From: Brevibacillus brevis
GTDB taxonomy: Bacteria > Bacillota > Bacilli > Brevibacillales > Brevibacillaceae
Assembly (NCBI RefSeq): GCF_022026395.1
Contig: NZ_CP041767.1
Coordinates: 1,871,501 to 1,935,500, forward strand
Direction: 5' to 3'
Length of the DNA stretch: 64,000 nt
Position 1 is the first letter of the stretch. The number at the start of each line of letters is the position of its first letter. The notes beneath the pieces are model-generated. The model made no database searches. It saw only the letters and a program-made list of their open reading frames with translations, and had not been told where the DNA came from. Positions 19,006 through 27,562 of the stretch are shown piece by piece. Both the position numbers and the translations under genes were made by a program.

Positions 19006-19995
19006 GTGAAAAAAAATCTAATTAAGTCAAATTTAATATGTAATATTTTACTGATGATGCTTGCAGTACTTTTTCTATCAAAAGAGACGACTTTGGCAGC
19101 GGGTAATGCAGTGAGTAGTGCTGCAGGTTCAGAGCACTCTCTCATTCTGAAGAGTGATGGTACCGTTTGGGCGTGGGGTGCAAATGGTGCCGGTCAATTG
19201 GGCGATGGTACAACCGTTCAAAAAAATGTTCCTGTCCAAGTAAGAGGCATTACAAACATTTCGCGTATTGCTGCGGGAGAGTACCATAGCGTAGCTTTGA
19301 AAGCAGATGGTACAGTATGGAGTTGGGGAACTAATGGTTATGGTCAATTAGGTAACGACACAACTAATAGTAGTGCCACACCAATACAAGCAATGGATCT
19401 AACAGATATTACAGAGATTGCTGCTGGAAGATATTATGGGTTAGCTCTCAAGAAAGATGGTACAGTTTGGATGTGGGGATATATGGCTGGAGGGAGCGTA
19501 CAAAAAAAACCAATAAAAGTATGGGGTCTTACAGACATAAGGGCAATTGCTGCTGGGGGAGGTCACAGTCTTGCTGTTAAAAAGGACGGAACAGTATGGG
19601 CTTGGGGGGAAAACGAATATGGTCAATTAGGCATAAACAATACAACAGCGAATCAAGTTCCAACTAAAATAAACGGACTTTCAAATATTGTCTCTGTTGC
19701 TGCAGGATTCAAGCATAGTATGGCACTTGATGTAAATGGAAAAGTGTATGCGTGGGGCCTTGGGAACCAAGGACAAATTGGTGATGGCAATAATACGCTT
19801 AGAACTACTGTCCCAGTGAATGTACTAGAAGTGACAGAAATTGTGGAAATTGCAAGTGGGTCTCTTGCTAATCATAGTTTAGCTTTAAAGAGAGACGGAA
19901 CAGTATACGCATGGGGAAATAATTATCCCGGTCAACTAGGAGATGGAACAACTAATAACAGCTTCAAACCTATAAAAGTTAAAATTACACCATAA
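19006..19995 (+). CDS. Secreted RCC1-repeat beta-propeller protein
   Basis: A 329-residue protein with a signal peptide (about 1-32, ending TTLAAG), then six RCC1 repeats of about 50 residues, each with H(S/G)..LK.DGTVWAWG.N..GQLGDGT. The third repeat is shorter and lacks the GQLG part. This resembles secreted bacterial RCC1 proteins such as the BLIP-II type; a target cannot be read from sequence. ATG 19006 lies 16 bp after the subtilase stop with GGAGTGAG upstream (the gene may start at the GTG of AAGTGAAA instead). Its repeats match the RCC1 blades of the subtilase, so it may derive from the same source. It is probably co-transcribed with the genes on both sides. Confidence 0.8.
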   Translation: MKKNLIKSNLICNILLMMLAVLFLSKETTLAAGNAVSSAAGSEHSLILKSDGTVWAWGANGAGQLGDGTTVQKNVPVQVRGITNISRIAAGEYHSVALKADGTVWSWGTNGYGQLGNDTTNSSATPIQAMDLTDITEIAAGRYYGLALKKDGTVWMWGYMAGGSVQKKPIKVWGLTDIRAIAAGGGHSLAVKKDGTVWAWGENEYGQLGINNTTANQVPTKINGLSNIVSVAAGFKHSMALDVNGKVYAWGLGNQGQIGDGNNTLRTTVPVNVLEVTEIVEIASGSLANHSLALKRDGTVYAWGNNYPGQLGDGTTNNSFKPIKVKITP

Positions 19996-20010
19996 TATTT
20001 ACTAGTAAAT

Positions 20011-20030
20011 CCCCCTTCTAACCAAGGGGG
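20011..20030 (+). other. Intercistronic hairpin before RHS gene 2
   Basis: CCCCCTT (20011-20017) pairs with AAGGGGG (20024-20030) around a six-base loop. There is no T-run. Its place and spacing to the GGAGGCAATATGAAAC start region mirror the hairpin at 472-497, so the leader was duplicated with the RHS genes. Confidence 0.6.
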
Positions 20031-20053
20031 ACAACATTTCTTTCGGAGGCAAT

Positions 20054-23000
20054 ATGAAACTCCTGTCGACAAAATCAACCCTGATTTTTATATTAAGTCT
20101 TTCCCTATTTACGACGATGATACCACCAGTGAGTACCCTGGCAAATGAACCGTCAATCCAAGAATTATCAAATACACAAAGTATAGAATCATCAACTCCA
20201 AACGAGACAATAGATGAAATCCAGAATTCCATCGCAGAGCAAAATCTCAACCCTTTACCAGAAAAAAGAGAAGCAAAAAATCCCGCATCATATAACGCCG
20301 CGGACATCGCTTCACTAACATGGACTCAGCTGGATGCAAACACAGCAATCGAAATCCACCAAACATTCGACCGAACCTTACTAAAATACGCTGCCTATTT
20401 CTATCCAGATCTATTGCAGCTACTTTCAACAGAAGAACACTCAGAAGTAAATGCTTTTTCCAGTGACCAGCTCATCTCTCAATTCGATCATCTCAGTCAG
20501 GAAAATAAGGCCCTCTTAAATCGCCTTACACCCCTTGTAGCATCGAAAGTAAATGAACTCAAGAGTCTGGAAGAAACACTCGACATTCAAGCAGTGAATA
20601 CAACTCCTCCAGAAGTTCTCTACACAGAAAAAGATCAGGAGTTTCGCTTTGCTCGTTCAAAAACAGAGCAATCCGTAGATGATGTATATCGCTCTGCAAA
20701 CTTGGTCGAGCAAGATCTCTACTTACCAGGAAAGCATGGACTGGATCTGGATATAAAACGCCGATATCACTCCCTGAGCAGTAAAATCAGTGTACCAAGC
20801 TGGGACGATGATCTAGACAAGAATGAAGCCTTAAAGGCCAATGAGAAATTTGCAACAGGCTGGGATTTTAATATGCCGAGACTGGATATCGTCACGCGTG
20901 AGCAGGCAGCCACGGTAAGGGACGACCCCTATAATCCAGGCCAGCAAATTTACTCCACCAAGGTAGACAAGAGTCCAACGGCGAATCGTTATTACATTAG
21001 CTTAGAGGACGGGACATCTTTAGAATACCGGTTCAACAAGTTTGTGAATTATCCATATAAGGACATTATGTTCATCACGGACGACGTGAATCGGAAGTAC
21101 ACGCTGCATTACCGTAATCTGAAGTATGAATTTGATGTCAAGCTGGGAACAGTCGTCAAATCCAATATTTATGGAGACACGATCAAGTACAACCTGAATA
21201 GCGACGGAGAGCCAGTCAGCATCGAAGACAGTGTCGGCCGCTATGTGGTGCTAAAACGAAAGCAAAACGACACCACACAAGATTTGATAGTCTATAAAGA
21301 CAAATCAGAGACTACCGTGCTCAAGCACATTCGCTACCACTTTGAACGAAAGCTAGCATTGAACGGTTACTTTCAGCTCGTTCGAGTAGAAGTCCTGCCG
21401 ACAGCAGGGAGTGGGAGCGGTTCTTATACAGTAGCAAATTATTCCTATCATAATCCTACTACCAAGGGTATTGCTTATTTCAATTTGAACAAGGAATACA
21501 CACTGGACAAGCTCCCTACCGATCAAAGCCTTCAAGATTCAGCAAAGTATTGGGAATCGGATACAAAGAAGCGTAAGGAAATCGATTACTTGCTCATGCA
21601 AGAAGTTTCCTATCCGCTGCAAGGATTAAAAATCAACTACGAATATCGTCCCTATCAACTAGGTCAAACGACGTTTAATGACGGTCTCGTACGGATTTTT
21701 CAAGACAAGTATGCACTAAGCTATGTAGCCTATCATCCTGTTAATAAAGTATCGTACAGCTATACGCAGAAAACGCCAAAAGGAACCAATACGTATAAGC
21801 TCGAAAAGAACTATGCCAATAACGACAACCTCCACGAGATATGGAAGGTACCAAAGGAACAACTGCCCAGATTGAAGAATTTTGCGGAACGTCATGGGGA
21901 TACCATCCAGGTCACCGAATCTGAGGCTTCCCGTTACACGAAGAATTCCATTTACAAGGTCAATCAAGACGGAAATACGTTGCTGCGAAGCGAGAAGACA
22001 ACAGGCGTGAGCAAAGGCGGAACAAATGTATCTGGCGCGAAGTATCGGGTCGAGTACAATCCAACTACGTACACAACCTATGCCTATTCCGGCCGGAATA
22101 CAAAGCCGACGTATCAATACGTTTTCCTGGAACCGACATCGGCAGTGAGCGATCTGGATGTTTACAATTCCTACTTGAAAGACCCGAACCTATCCAATCG
22201 ATCACGGTATGCGGCCAAGATCAACAATTACGCACAAGAGACGTATTTGGAATATAACGATTACGGACAGCTAACCAAGCAGATTGCACCGGACGGGATT
22301 GTAAGTACATGGACATATGATGCAGAAGGGGTAAATCCATGGGGCTTCCGTACCTTCTCCGTATTGAAGGCAGCCAGAACGCAATCAACCTCCGCCTCGG
22401 GCGATCCGTATTATTCGAATACGACATTCGAGTACAACAATCAATATTTGCTCCGGAAGGAAACGGAGATCAACTCGTTCCCTGCCAATTTGATCAATAA
22501 TCACAAGAGCCAATCGGTTGAACGGACATATGAGTACACCAATAACCAGCTCTACTCGATTACGGAAAACTTTGGCGCAGGAAAGACAAGGACGCAGACC
22601 TTTACCGCTTATGATCAATATGGCGTTCAGCCAACACAAATCGCACTCGCAGGTGTTGAGCTGGAAAGCGGCAAATCGGATGTATTGAATTTTTCCTACG
22701 ACATCGATGACAAAGGCCAAATCAAAAGCCAGACCTATCCGAACGGAAGCAAAGCTACATACGATTACGATGAGTTAGGCCGACCGTTATCGGAGACTTT
22801 TCACAATCAAGGCGCAAAACGAACCATAACGTATGTGTATCGGGACGGCGAAGCTTCTGGATCGAGTTCAGAAGGACCGGGCATCGTGGAGAAAATTGCC
22901 CCGGATCAATCGAAGCTGATCACTTACTACACCCCGTATGGAGATACCGCCTATCAAGAGCAGGTGGGCACGACAGGTGCGAAGCGTCCATTGGTAGAAA

Positions 23001-25501
23001 ACGAGTTTACGCCAGATGGCATGGAGATTAGTCGCACGGTTCCTTACGGGAAGCAGGAGCAAAGCACCTCGTACCTGTATGACTGGGACGGTTTTGTGTA
23101 CCAAACGATGAATTCCTTAGGAACCACTAAGAACCATCGAAACAATGCCTACTCGGATAAAACAAGATACTTACCTCGTCTGACGGAACAAACGCTCTCT
23201 CCGAATGGCTATATCGCGACCACCTACCGTGATTTGTATGGAAAAGTGGAGAGCACGGAGGAGACGACGCAAAGCGGCAGTCATCATCGCGTGACGAACT
23301 ACCAGACGGATCGATTCGGGAAAGTAACTAATAAAGAAATCTCAGACGGAAAAACTTCCCAAGCGTGGAGTATGCGCTTCGACCATAACGACAACCTGGT
23401 GTATTTGCAGGACCCTGAAAATAACGTAAATGTATACGGGTACGATGGGCTAGGCAATCTCACCAGTGTATTGGAGAATGGCACGACTACGGCAGAGTAT
23501 ACCTACAATAGTTTGTCGTGGAAGCTCTCGGAGAAGAATCCAGAGACAAGAGCGGAGACGTACACCTACGACAAAAGCGGTCTTGTGAAGAGTTACAAGG
23601 ATAAAAACGGTGTCACATTCAACTACGACTACACGCCTTTCCATGAGTTAAAGAAAGTTTCTTCCGGCGCTTCTTTCTATGAAGACCGCGTGTATGATCC
23701 ACAGTCTGGTCTGCTTTTGAGCGAAAATAATCACACAGGAAACTCTATTAGCTATGGCTATGATGGGTTCCATCGAAAGAATCGCCAAACGATGATGGGC
23801 AAGGACTACCAGCTTCTGTATTCTGATAACGACGATACGATAGATACACTCGTATACCCTGCAAGAAGTGCGGTATCTGGTTCTGCCCCATCTCTAAGTG
23901 TCGGATACACCTATGACAACGCAAACCGATTAAATTCGGTGGCGATCCCGGGAGTGGGAACGACCACATACACGTACGATATCAGCAACACAGGAGAAAC
24001 CAATGCAGTATCGTATCCGGGACAACCGAAAGCGATGCAGCAGTCGGTCAGCTCATTTGGTGAAAAAACAGCCTTGAATCACGCAGACGGCTGGAACGAG
24101 ACAAATGGCTACGATCTGTTTGGCAATATCACTAGTCAAAAGCGCTCCGGTACGAATTATGGATTGTTTGTGTACGACAAGCTTTCCCGGATCAAGGAAG
24201 AATCGGTCGAAGGAAACGTCAAGCAATACGCTTATGACAAACGCGGCAACCGCCAAGTGTATGCAAATGCCCCGGTAGATATCCTGCGCTCCTATGAAAT
24301 GAAGCACGATTTGTTTAATCGTTTGCAGGAGTACAAGGACGAGAAGGGGACGACAACGTACACGTATTATCCAGGTGGATTGCGTGCGACGAAGCAACAG
24401 ACTGGCAGCGTGACGGATACGACTCACTACGTCTATTTGGATGGGCAAGTGATTGAAGAGCTGACGCAGGATGGCAGGGTCAAGGCGAGGAATGTGTTTG
24501 GTAACCAGTTGATCTGGCGAAAAGACTATGCGTCGAATCTTGAAGGTAATTACTATTACAATAGCCATGGTGATGTTGTCAAAATCAAGGCTCCCAATGG
24601 GAATGTTCTAAATACGTACGACTACGACATCTGGGGCAATTTGATTGCGGATAAGGTCAAAGAAACGATTTCCAACCCGTTTATGTATGCGGGGGAGATG
24701 TTTGACAAAGAGAGCGGGTTTTACTACCTGCGTGCTCGGTATTATGATCCGAAGATAGGGCGGTTTATCTCGGAGGATACGTATAAGGGGCAAGTGGATA
24801 ATCCGTTGAGCTTGAATAGGTATACGTATGTAAGTAATAATCCATTGCGGTTTGTCGATCCTAGCGGACACTATCAATGCGAAGGTGCGATTTCTAGTTG
24901 TAATAAAGAAATATCAGGGAATAAATATTACAAAGATCTACGTGATTTAAGCCCTGAAGAACAAGTTCAGATTCTTGAAGATCCGAGGTACTCAGAGTTT
25001 GATAAAGCGAGGGTATCTTTGTTGATGATGGGTAGATCTATTGGTTTGACGTCGCTTTCAGGAGTTTCTAATACTACGAAAGTAGTGAGCACGTCTACTA
25101 CACTAAAATCCACCTATACACCTACTTATAAAGTGAATTTGCAGTACTTCGCTGGAAAAAGAAGTAAGTGGTGGCATCCAGAATATATTGATAATCTATC
25201 TTCAACTGATATTTTATTTGGCGTTAAAAAATCTCGTAAAGGCTTATCAACATTGGGAAGTGCCAAAAGAGCGGACGCTTGGGTTGCTGGAAGAGGTTGG
25301 GTAGGTGTTGACGCTAAGGAGATCGTAGATAATGGAGTGTTAATAGGATACAGCAGTAATGACGGTTTGAGAGCATTTAGATTACAATATAAAAAAGGAG
25401 ATCAAATGTGGCGAGCGAATTTTCAACTAAATACAAATAAAATAGGAAGCACATCTAAAAAGGCTGAAGTATTTAATGTTCACATTGATATATTAGACTA
25501 G
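20054..25501 (+). CDS. RHS/YD-repeat polymorphic toxin with unidentified C-terminal toxin domain
   Basis: This 1815-residue paralogue of the first RHS protein has a signal peptide (about 1-31, ending STLANE), a diverged N-terminal stretch to about 190, then a core nearly identical to copy 1, including the YD repeats and RHS end motif (RFVDPSGH near residue 1605). After the core the two proteins share nothing obvious. Here a linker with a VNLQYFAGK pre-toxin motif (from V1694), frequent in Gram-positive polymorphic toxins, precedes a basic, aromatic domain of about 115 residues (KWWHPEYIDNLSS...WVAGRGWVGVDAKEI...FNVHIDILD). I do not recognise its family; a nuclease is possible but no catalytic motif is clear. 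ATG 20054 has GGAGG upstream. An Imm8-like gene follows by 11 bp. Confidence 0.85.
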   Translation: MKLLSTKSTLIFILSLSLFTTMIPPVSTLANEPSIQELSNTQSIESSTPNETIDEIQNSIAEQNLNPLPEKREAKNPASYNAADIASLTWTQLDANTAIEIHQTFDRTLLKYAAYFYPDLLQLLSTEEHSEVNAFSSDQLISQFDHLSQENKALLNRLTPLVASKVNELKSLEETLDIQAVNTTPPEVLYTEKDQEFRFARSKTEQSVDDVYRSANLVEQDLYLPGKHGLDLDIKRRYHSLSSKISVPSWDDDLDKNEALKANEKFATGWDFNMPRLDIVTREQAATVRDDPYNPGQQIYSTKVDKSPTANRYYISLEDGTSLEYRFNKFVNYPYKDIMFITDDVNRKYTLHYRNLKYEFDVKLGTVVKSNIYGDTIKYNLNSDGEPVSIEDSVGRYVVLKRKQNDTTQDLIVYKDKSETTVLKHIRYHFERKLALNGYFQLVRVEVLPTAGSGSGSYTVANYSYHNPTTKGIAYFNLNKEYTLDKLPTDQSLQDSAKYWESDTKKRKEIDYLLMQEVSYPLQGLKINYEYRPYQLGQTTFNDGLVRIFQDKYALSYVAYHPVNKVSYSYTQKTPKGTNTYKLEKNYANNDNLHEIWKVPKEQLPRLKNFAERHGDTIQVTESEASRYTKNSIYKVNQDGNTLLRSEKTTGVSKGGTNVSGAKYRVEYNPTTYTTYAYSGRNTKPTYQYVFLEPTSAVSDLDVYNSYLKDPNLSNRSRYAAKINNYAQETYLEYNDYGQLTKQIAPDGIVSTWTYDAEGVNPWGFRTFSVLKAARTQSTSASGDPYYSNTTFEYNNQYLLRKETEINSFPANLINNHKSQSVERTYEYTNNQLYSITENFGAGKTRTQTFTAYDQYGVQPTQIALAGVELESGKSDVLNFSYDIDDKGQIKSQTYPNGSKATYDYDELGRPLSETFHNQGAKRTITYVYRDGEASGSSSEGPGIVEKIAPDQSKLITYYTPYGDTAYQEQVGTTGAKRPLVENEFTPDGMEISRTVPYGKQEQSTSYLYDWDGFVYQTMNSLGTTKNHRNNAYSDKTRYLPRLTEQTLSPNGYIATTYRDLYGKVESTEETTQSGSHHRVTNYQTDRFGKVTNKEISDGKTSQAWSMRFDHNDNLVYLQDPENNVNVYGYDGLGNLTSVLENGTTTAEYTYNSLSWKLSEKNPETRAETYTYDKSGLVKSYKDKNGVTFNYDYTPFHELKKVSSGASFYEDRVYDPQSGLLLSENNHTGNSISYGYDGFHRKNRQTMMGKDYQLLYSDNDDTIDTLVYPARSAVSGSAPSLSVGYTYDNANRLNSVAIPGVGTTTYTYDISNTGETNAVSYPGQPKAMQQSVSSFGEKTALNHADGWNETNGYDLFGNITSQKRSGTNYGLFVYDKLSRIKEESVEGNVKQYAYDKRGNRQVYANAPVDILRSYEMKHDLFNRLQEYKDEKGTTTYTYYPGGLRATKQQTGSVTDTTHYVYLDGQVIEELTQDGRVKARNVFGNQLIWRKDYASNLEGNYYYNSHGDVVKIKAPNGNVLNTYDYDIWGNLIADKVKETISNPFMYAGEMFDKESGFYYLRARYYDPKIGRFISEDTYKGQVDNPLSLNRYTYVSNNPLRFVDPSGHYQCEGAISSCNKEISGNKYYKDLRDLSPEEQVQILEDPRYSEFDKARVSLLMMGRSIGLTSLSGVSNTTKVVSTSTTLKSTYTPTYKVNLQYFAGKRSKWWHPEYIDNLSSTDILFGVKKSRKGLSTLGSAKRADAWVAGRGWVGVDAKEIVDNGVLIGYSSNDGLRAFRLQYKKGDQMWRANFQLNTNKIGSTSKKAEVFNVHIDILD

Positions 25502-25512
25502 GAGGGCTGTGG

Positions 25513-25845
25513 ATGCTTGTAGTTAAATCATTGATACAATCTTATGAAGATTGGGGTACTGACATAGATGATTTTTATATATCTTTTGAAGTTGATATAG
25601 GTTGTAAAGATATCATTGGATCAGCCGATATGTTTACTTTTGAGGTGGTGAGTCCAAAAAGATTAAGTAAAATTGTGTCAGATAGTAATATTGAGATTGG
25701 TAGAGGCTATCTAATTATGAATGACTTTAATATTAACCAAGTACAGCAGGTTGTGAATAATATCGTAAAAAAGTGTCAAAATGAAGATTATAATTTGGCG
25801 ATGAAGGATATTTCAAAATATTTTAGATGGCAGATGGATAATTAA
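25513..25845 (+). CDS. Imm8-like immunity protein
   Basis: A 110-residue protein starting 11 bp after the second RHS gene, with AGGAGGG upstream of ATG 25513. The pattern (F.ISFEVDIG...ADMFTFEVVSPKRL...GRGYLIMNDFNINQVQQVVNNIV...KYFRWQMD) fits the Imm8 family, which has an IG.....D.F...V.SP..L core and a terminal aromatic W segment. It has no signal peptide and so should act in the cytoplasm against the incoming toxin tip. Low G+C matches the toxin tip. Family from pattern memory; immunity role from position. Confidence 0.7.
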   Translation: MLVVKSLIQSYEDWGTDIDDFYISFEVDIGCKDIIGSADMFTFEVVSPKRLSKIVSDSNIEIGRGYLIMNDFNINQVQQVVNNIVKKCQNEDYNLAMKDISKYFRWQMDN

Positions 25846-25877
25846 TTGTAACAGAGACTTTTGTTAGCAACTAAAAT

Positions 25878-25917
25878 CCCCAAGTGAGTAACCAAAACTC
25901 GTTTGGGGCTTCTTTAA
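25878..25917 (+). terminator. Terminator of the second toxin module
   Basis: CCCCAA (25878-25883) pairs with TTGGGG (25903-25908), with further pairing of GAGT with ACTC inside, and is followed by CTTCTTTAATTT. It lies 33 bp after the Imm8-like gene. Confidence 0.6.
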
Positions 25918-25944
25918 TTTATCCCTGAAAGAAGTAAAAAACTC

Positions 25945-26007
25945 TTGATTTAAAATGCAAATTTATAGTAATATCAATTCAAGGAAGTCGAACTATAAAT
26001 TTATAGT
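25945..26007 (+). promoter_or_regulatory. Promoter with palindromic operator for the MrpR-like gene
   Basis: The -35 box TTGATT (25945-25950) and -10 box TAATAT (25969-25974) are 18 bases apart. AAATTTATAGT (25959-25969) overlaps the spacer and -10, and the perfect 16-bp palindrome ACTATAAATTTATAGT (25992-26007) lies just downstream; both share the half-site AAATTTATAGT. A further half-site AAATTTATAGTG is at 27131-27142, before the replication-gene remnant. This is the layout expected of an autoregulated repressor; binding is inference. Confidence 0.55.
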
Positions 26008-26038
26008 ATTCCTGCTTCATCAAGAAAGGTGTGTAACC

Positions 26039-26995
26039 ATGTTTAACCCCGAAATAAAAACTACCTTTCTTCAAGGATATAAAGAAAATACCCAAAAAGC
26101 TTATTCAAGAGTCTTCAACCTAACAATGAAGTTCGAAGTGGAAAAGGATAAGGATTTGCTCCACTTTACACTGGATGAGATTGAAACTGCCCTGCACAGC
26201 TTCCATGCTTCTACAGGAGATTCTCTCAATACGGCTGGGAGAACGATATCTGCTTACTTGAATTGGGCAAGGGCAGAGGGGCTTAGAGAGGACATCAATC
26301 CACTGGAGTTCGTTTCAAAAGAATGGTTTAAGAACATGGTAGGTAACACCCACCAACAATTTATTACGAAGCAAGAAATCGATGCAATCATTGACCAATG
26401 TAATAACGATCAGGATTCAGTGATTCTCTCCCTGTTATTCGAAGGTGCGGGTGGTAGAGAGGTAAGTGAACTACGCAATCTAAAACGTGATCAAGTCAAT
26501 GATGAGAAACGAACATTGATATTGATTAACGATAAAGAAGAAACAAGAGAAATTCAAATATCCGAGCAGTGTCTGAAATTAATAAATGGCGCAATCAAGC
26601 AAAAGGATTATCTCAAAGGTAATGGGGAGATGAGACGAGATCATCTCAAAGAAACAAGTGAATTAATTGAAACAGGCTATGTAATCAGACCAGCCAAGAC
26701 AAGAAATGTTCATATGGAACAAGTCAGTCCTCATCTGATTTATGGGAGATTACATGCATTAGAAGAATACTTTGGTTTTGATAATCTACGAGTGAAAACG
26801 ATTCAACGCAGCGGGATGATCTGGATGGGAAAACAACTGTTAGAACGTGATGGCGAACTCGGAAAAGAGCAGTATTATGAGATATGCCAACAGTTCGGCA
26901 TTAGCCAAGTCATGAATGGAAACAAGCTAGAGTATATGTGGTGGGGATTAAAAGACTTCGTAAATCCAGACATGATTGCTGTATTGTACAAGTAA
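26039..26995 (+). CDS. MrpR/YopR-like phage repressor (tyrosine-recombinase fold, probably non-catalytic)
   Basis: A 318-residue protein; ATG 26039 with AAAGGTG upstream is preferred to the in-frame extension to 25955. The N-terminal half is a SAM-like core-binding region (YKENTQKAYSRVF...SLNTAGRTISAYLNWA). The C-terminal half follows the recombinase catalytic fold: LLFEGAGGREVSELRNLKRDQV carries the box-I arginine, but the usual H..R region reads TIQRSGMIWMGKQLLERDG and no clear nucleophilic Tyr context follows (YMWWGLKDF is the nearest). This set matches the SPbeta lytic-cycle repressor family MrpR (YopR), a recombinase fold turned into a DNA-binding repressor. Loss of catalysis is inferred. 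No prophage is visible, so it is an orphan. An active integrase of unusual type is the alternative. Confidence 0.7.
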   Translation: MFNPEIKTTFLQGYKENTQKAYSRVFNLTMKFEVEKDKDLLHFTLDEIETALHSFHASTGDSLNTAGRTISAYLNWARAEGLREDINPLEFVSKEWFKNMVGNTHQQFITKQEIDAIIDQCNNDQDSVILSLLFEGAGGREVSELRNLKRDQVNDEKRTLILINDKEETREIQISEQCLKLINGAIKQKDYLKGNGEMRRDHLKETSELIETGYVIRPAKTRNVHMEQVSPHLIYGRLHALEEYFGFDNLRVKTIQRSGMIWMGKQLLERDGELGKEQYYEICQQFGISQVMNGNKLEYMWWGLKDFVNPDMIAVLYK

Positions 26996-27159
26996 CGCAC
27001 CTAGAGGATGTAATTCCTCTGGGAAAACAAGATAAAACTAAAAATTTATTGTAAATAGATAAAGGAAGGTGATCGAACGTATGAGTTGCTATCTTTTGTT
27101 ATAACATGCCAAATCATATTCAATATATTAAAATTTATAGTGAAAAGGAGAGAATACTA

Positions 27160-27494
27160 TTGTTTGATTCCATCAAAATGAAAGTAAGTTCCGTATTTAT
27201 TCAACCTGAAATATTACGACAATATAACTTTGCATCTTTAATCAGAAAACAGGTGTTATGACCACATTCCAAATGCAAGACGAGATCATTCCATATATCA
27301 AATATCAGGAAGCAAGCGGCACTTTAACTATTCAAGTTTCGATTCCCAAGATGCTTTATGGAAATAATGTCAAAGCAATCGAACAATCAGATATTCCCAT
27401 TTTCTTTCAGCGTGTACAAGAACGATTACAGCAATTATTCGGCATCCACATTTCCACGAACCCCTGTTGGAAGCATACAAGATCAATCATGTAG
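27160..27494 (+). pseudogene. Frameshifted, truncated phage/plasmid replication-initiator gene
   Basis: A first frame starts at TTG 27160 (AAAGGAG upstream) and reads LFDSIKMKVSSVFIQPEILRQYNF... to a stop at 27259-27261. A second frame from ATG 27258 reads MTTFQMQDEIIPYIKYQEASGTLTIQVSIPKMLYGNNV...FFQRVQERLQQLFGI. Joined, they resemble the N-terminus of replication initiators of filamentous-phage and rolling-circle type, which begin with a (M/F)D(S/T)IK.K motif followed by VS(I/V)PK.LYG.NV. A one-base frame change separates the halves. The reading then drifts into an unrelated tail, so the catalytic part is missing. Family call is from motif memory; the broken state is seen directly. Confidence 0.5.
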
Positions 27495-27497
27495 AAC

Positions 27498-27547
27498 AAG
27501 ACTGTCTCACAAGTAAAGAATTCCACTACAAGAGACAGTCCTATTTT
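27498..27547 (+). terminator. Terminator-like hairpin, copy 2 of a dispersed element
   Basis: GACTGTCTC (27500-27508) pairs perfectly with GAGACAGTC (27532-27540), followed by CTATTTTTTA. Compared with the copy at 6519, arms, tail and about 14 of 24 loop bases agree. It ends the replication-gene remnant and may also serve the convergent GNAT gene weakly. Confidence 0.65.
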
Positions 27548-27562
27548 TTATACAACCAAGAA

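Noticed and set aside
25955..26038. In-frame N-terminal extension of the MrpR-like gene
   Set aside because: It would run through the promoter and palindrome and lacks a ribosome site; ATG 26039 has one.
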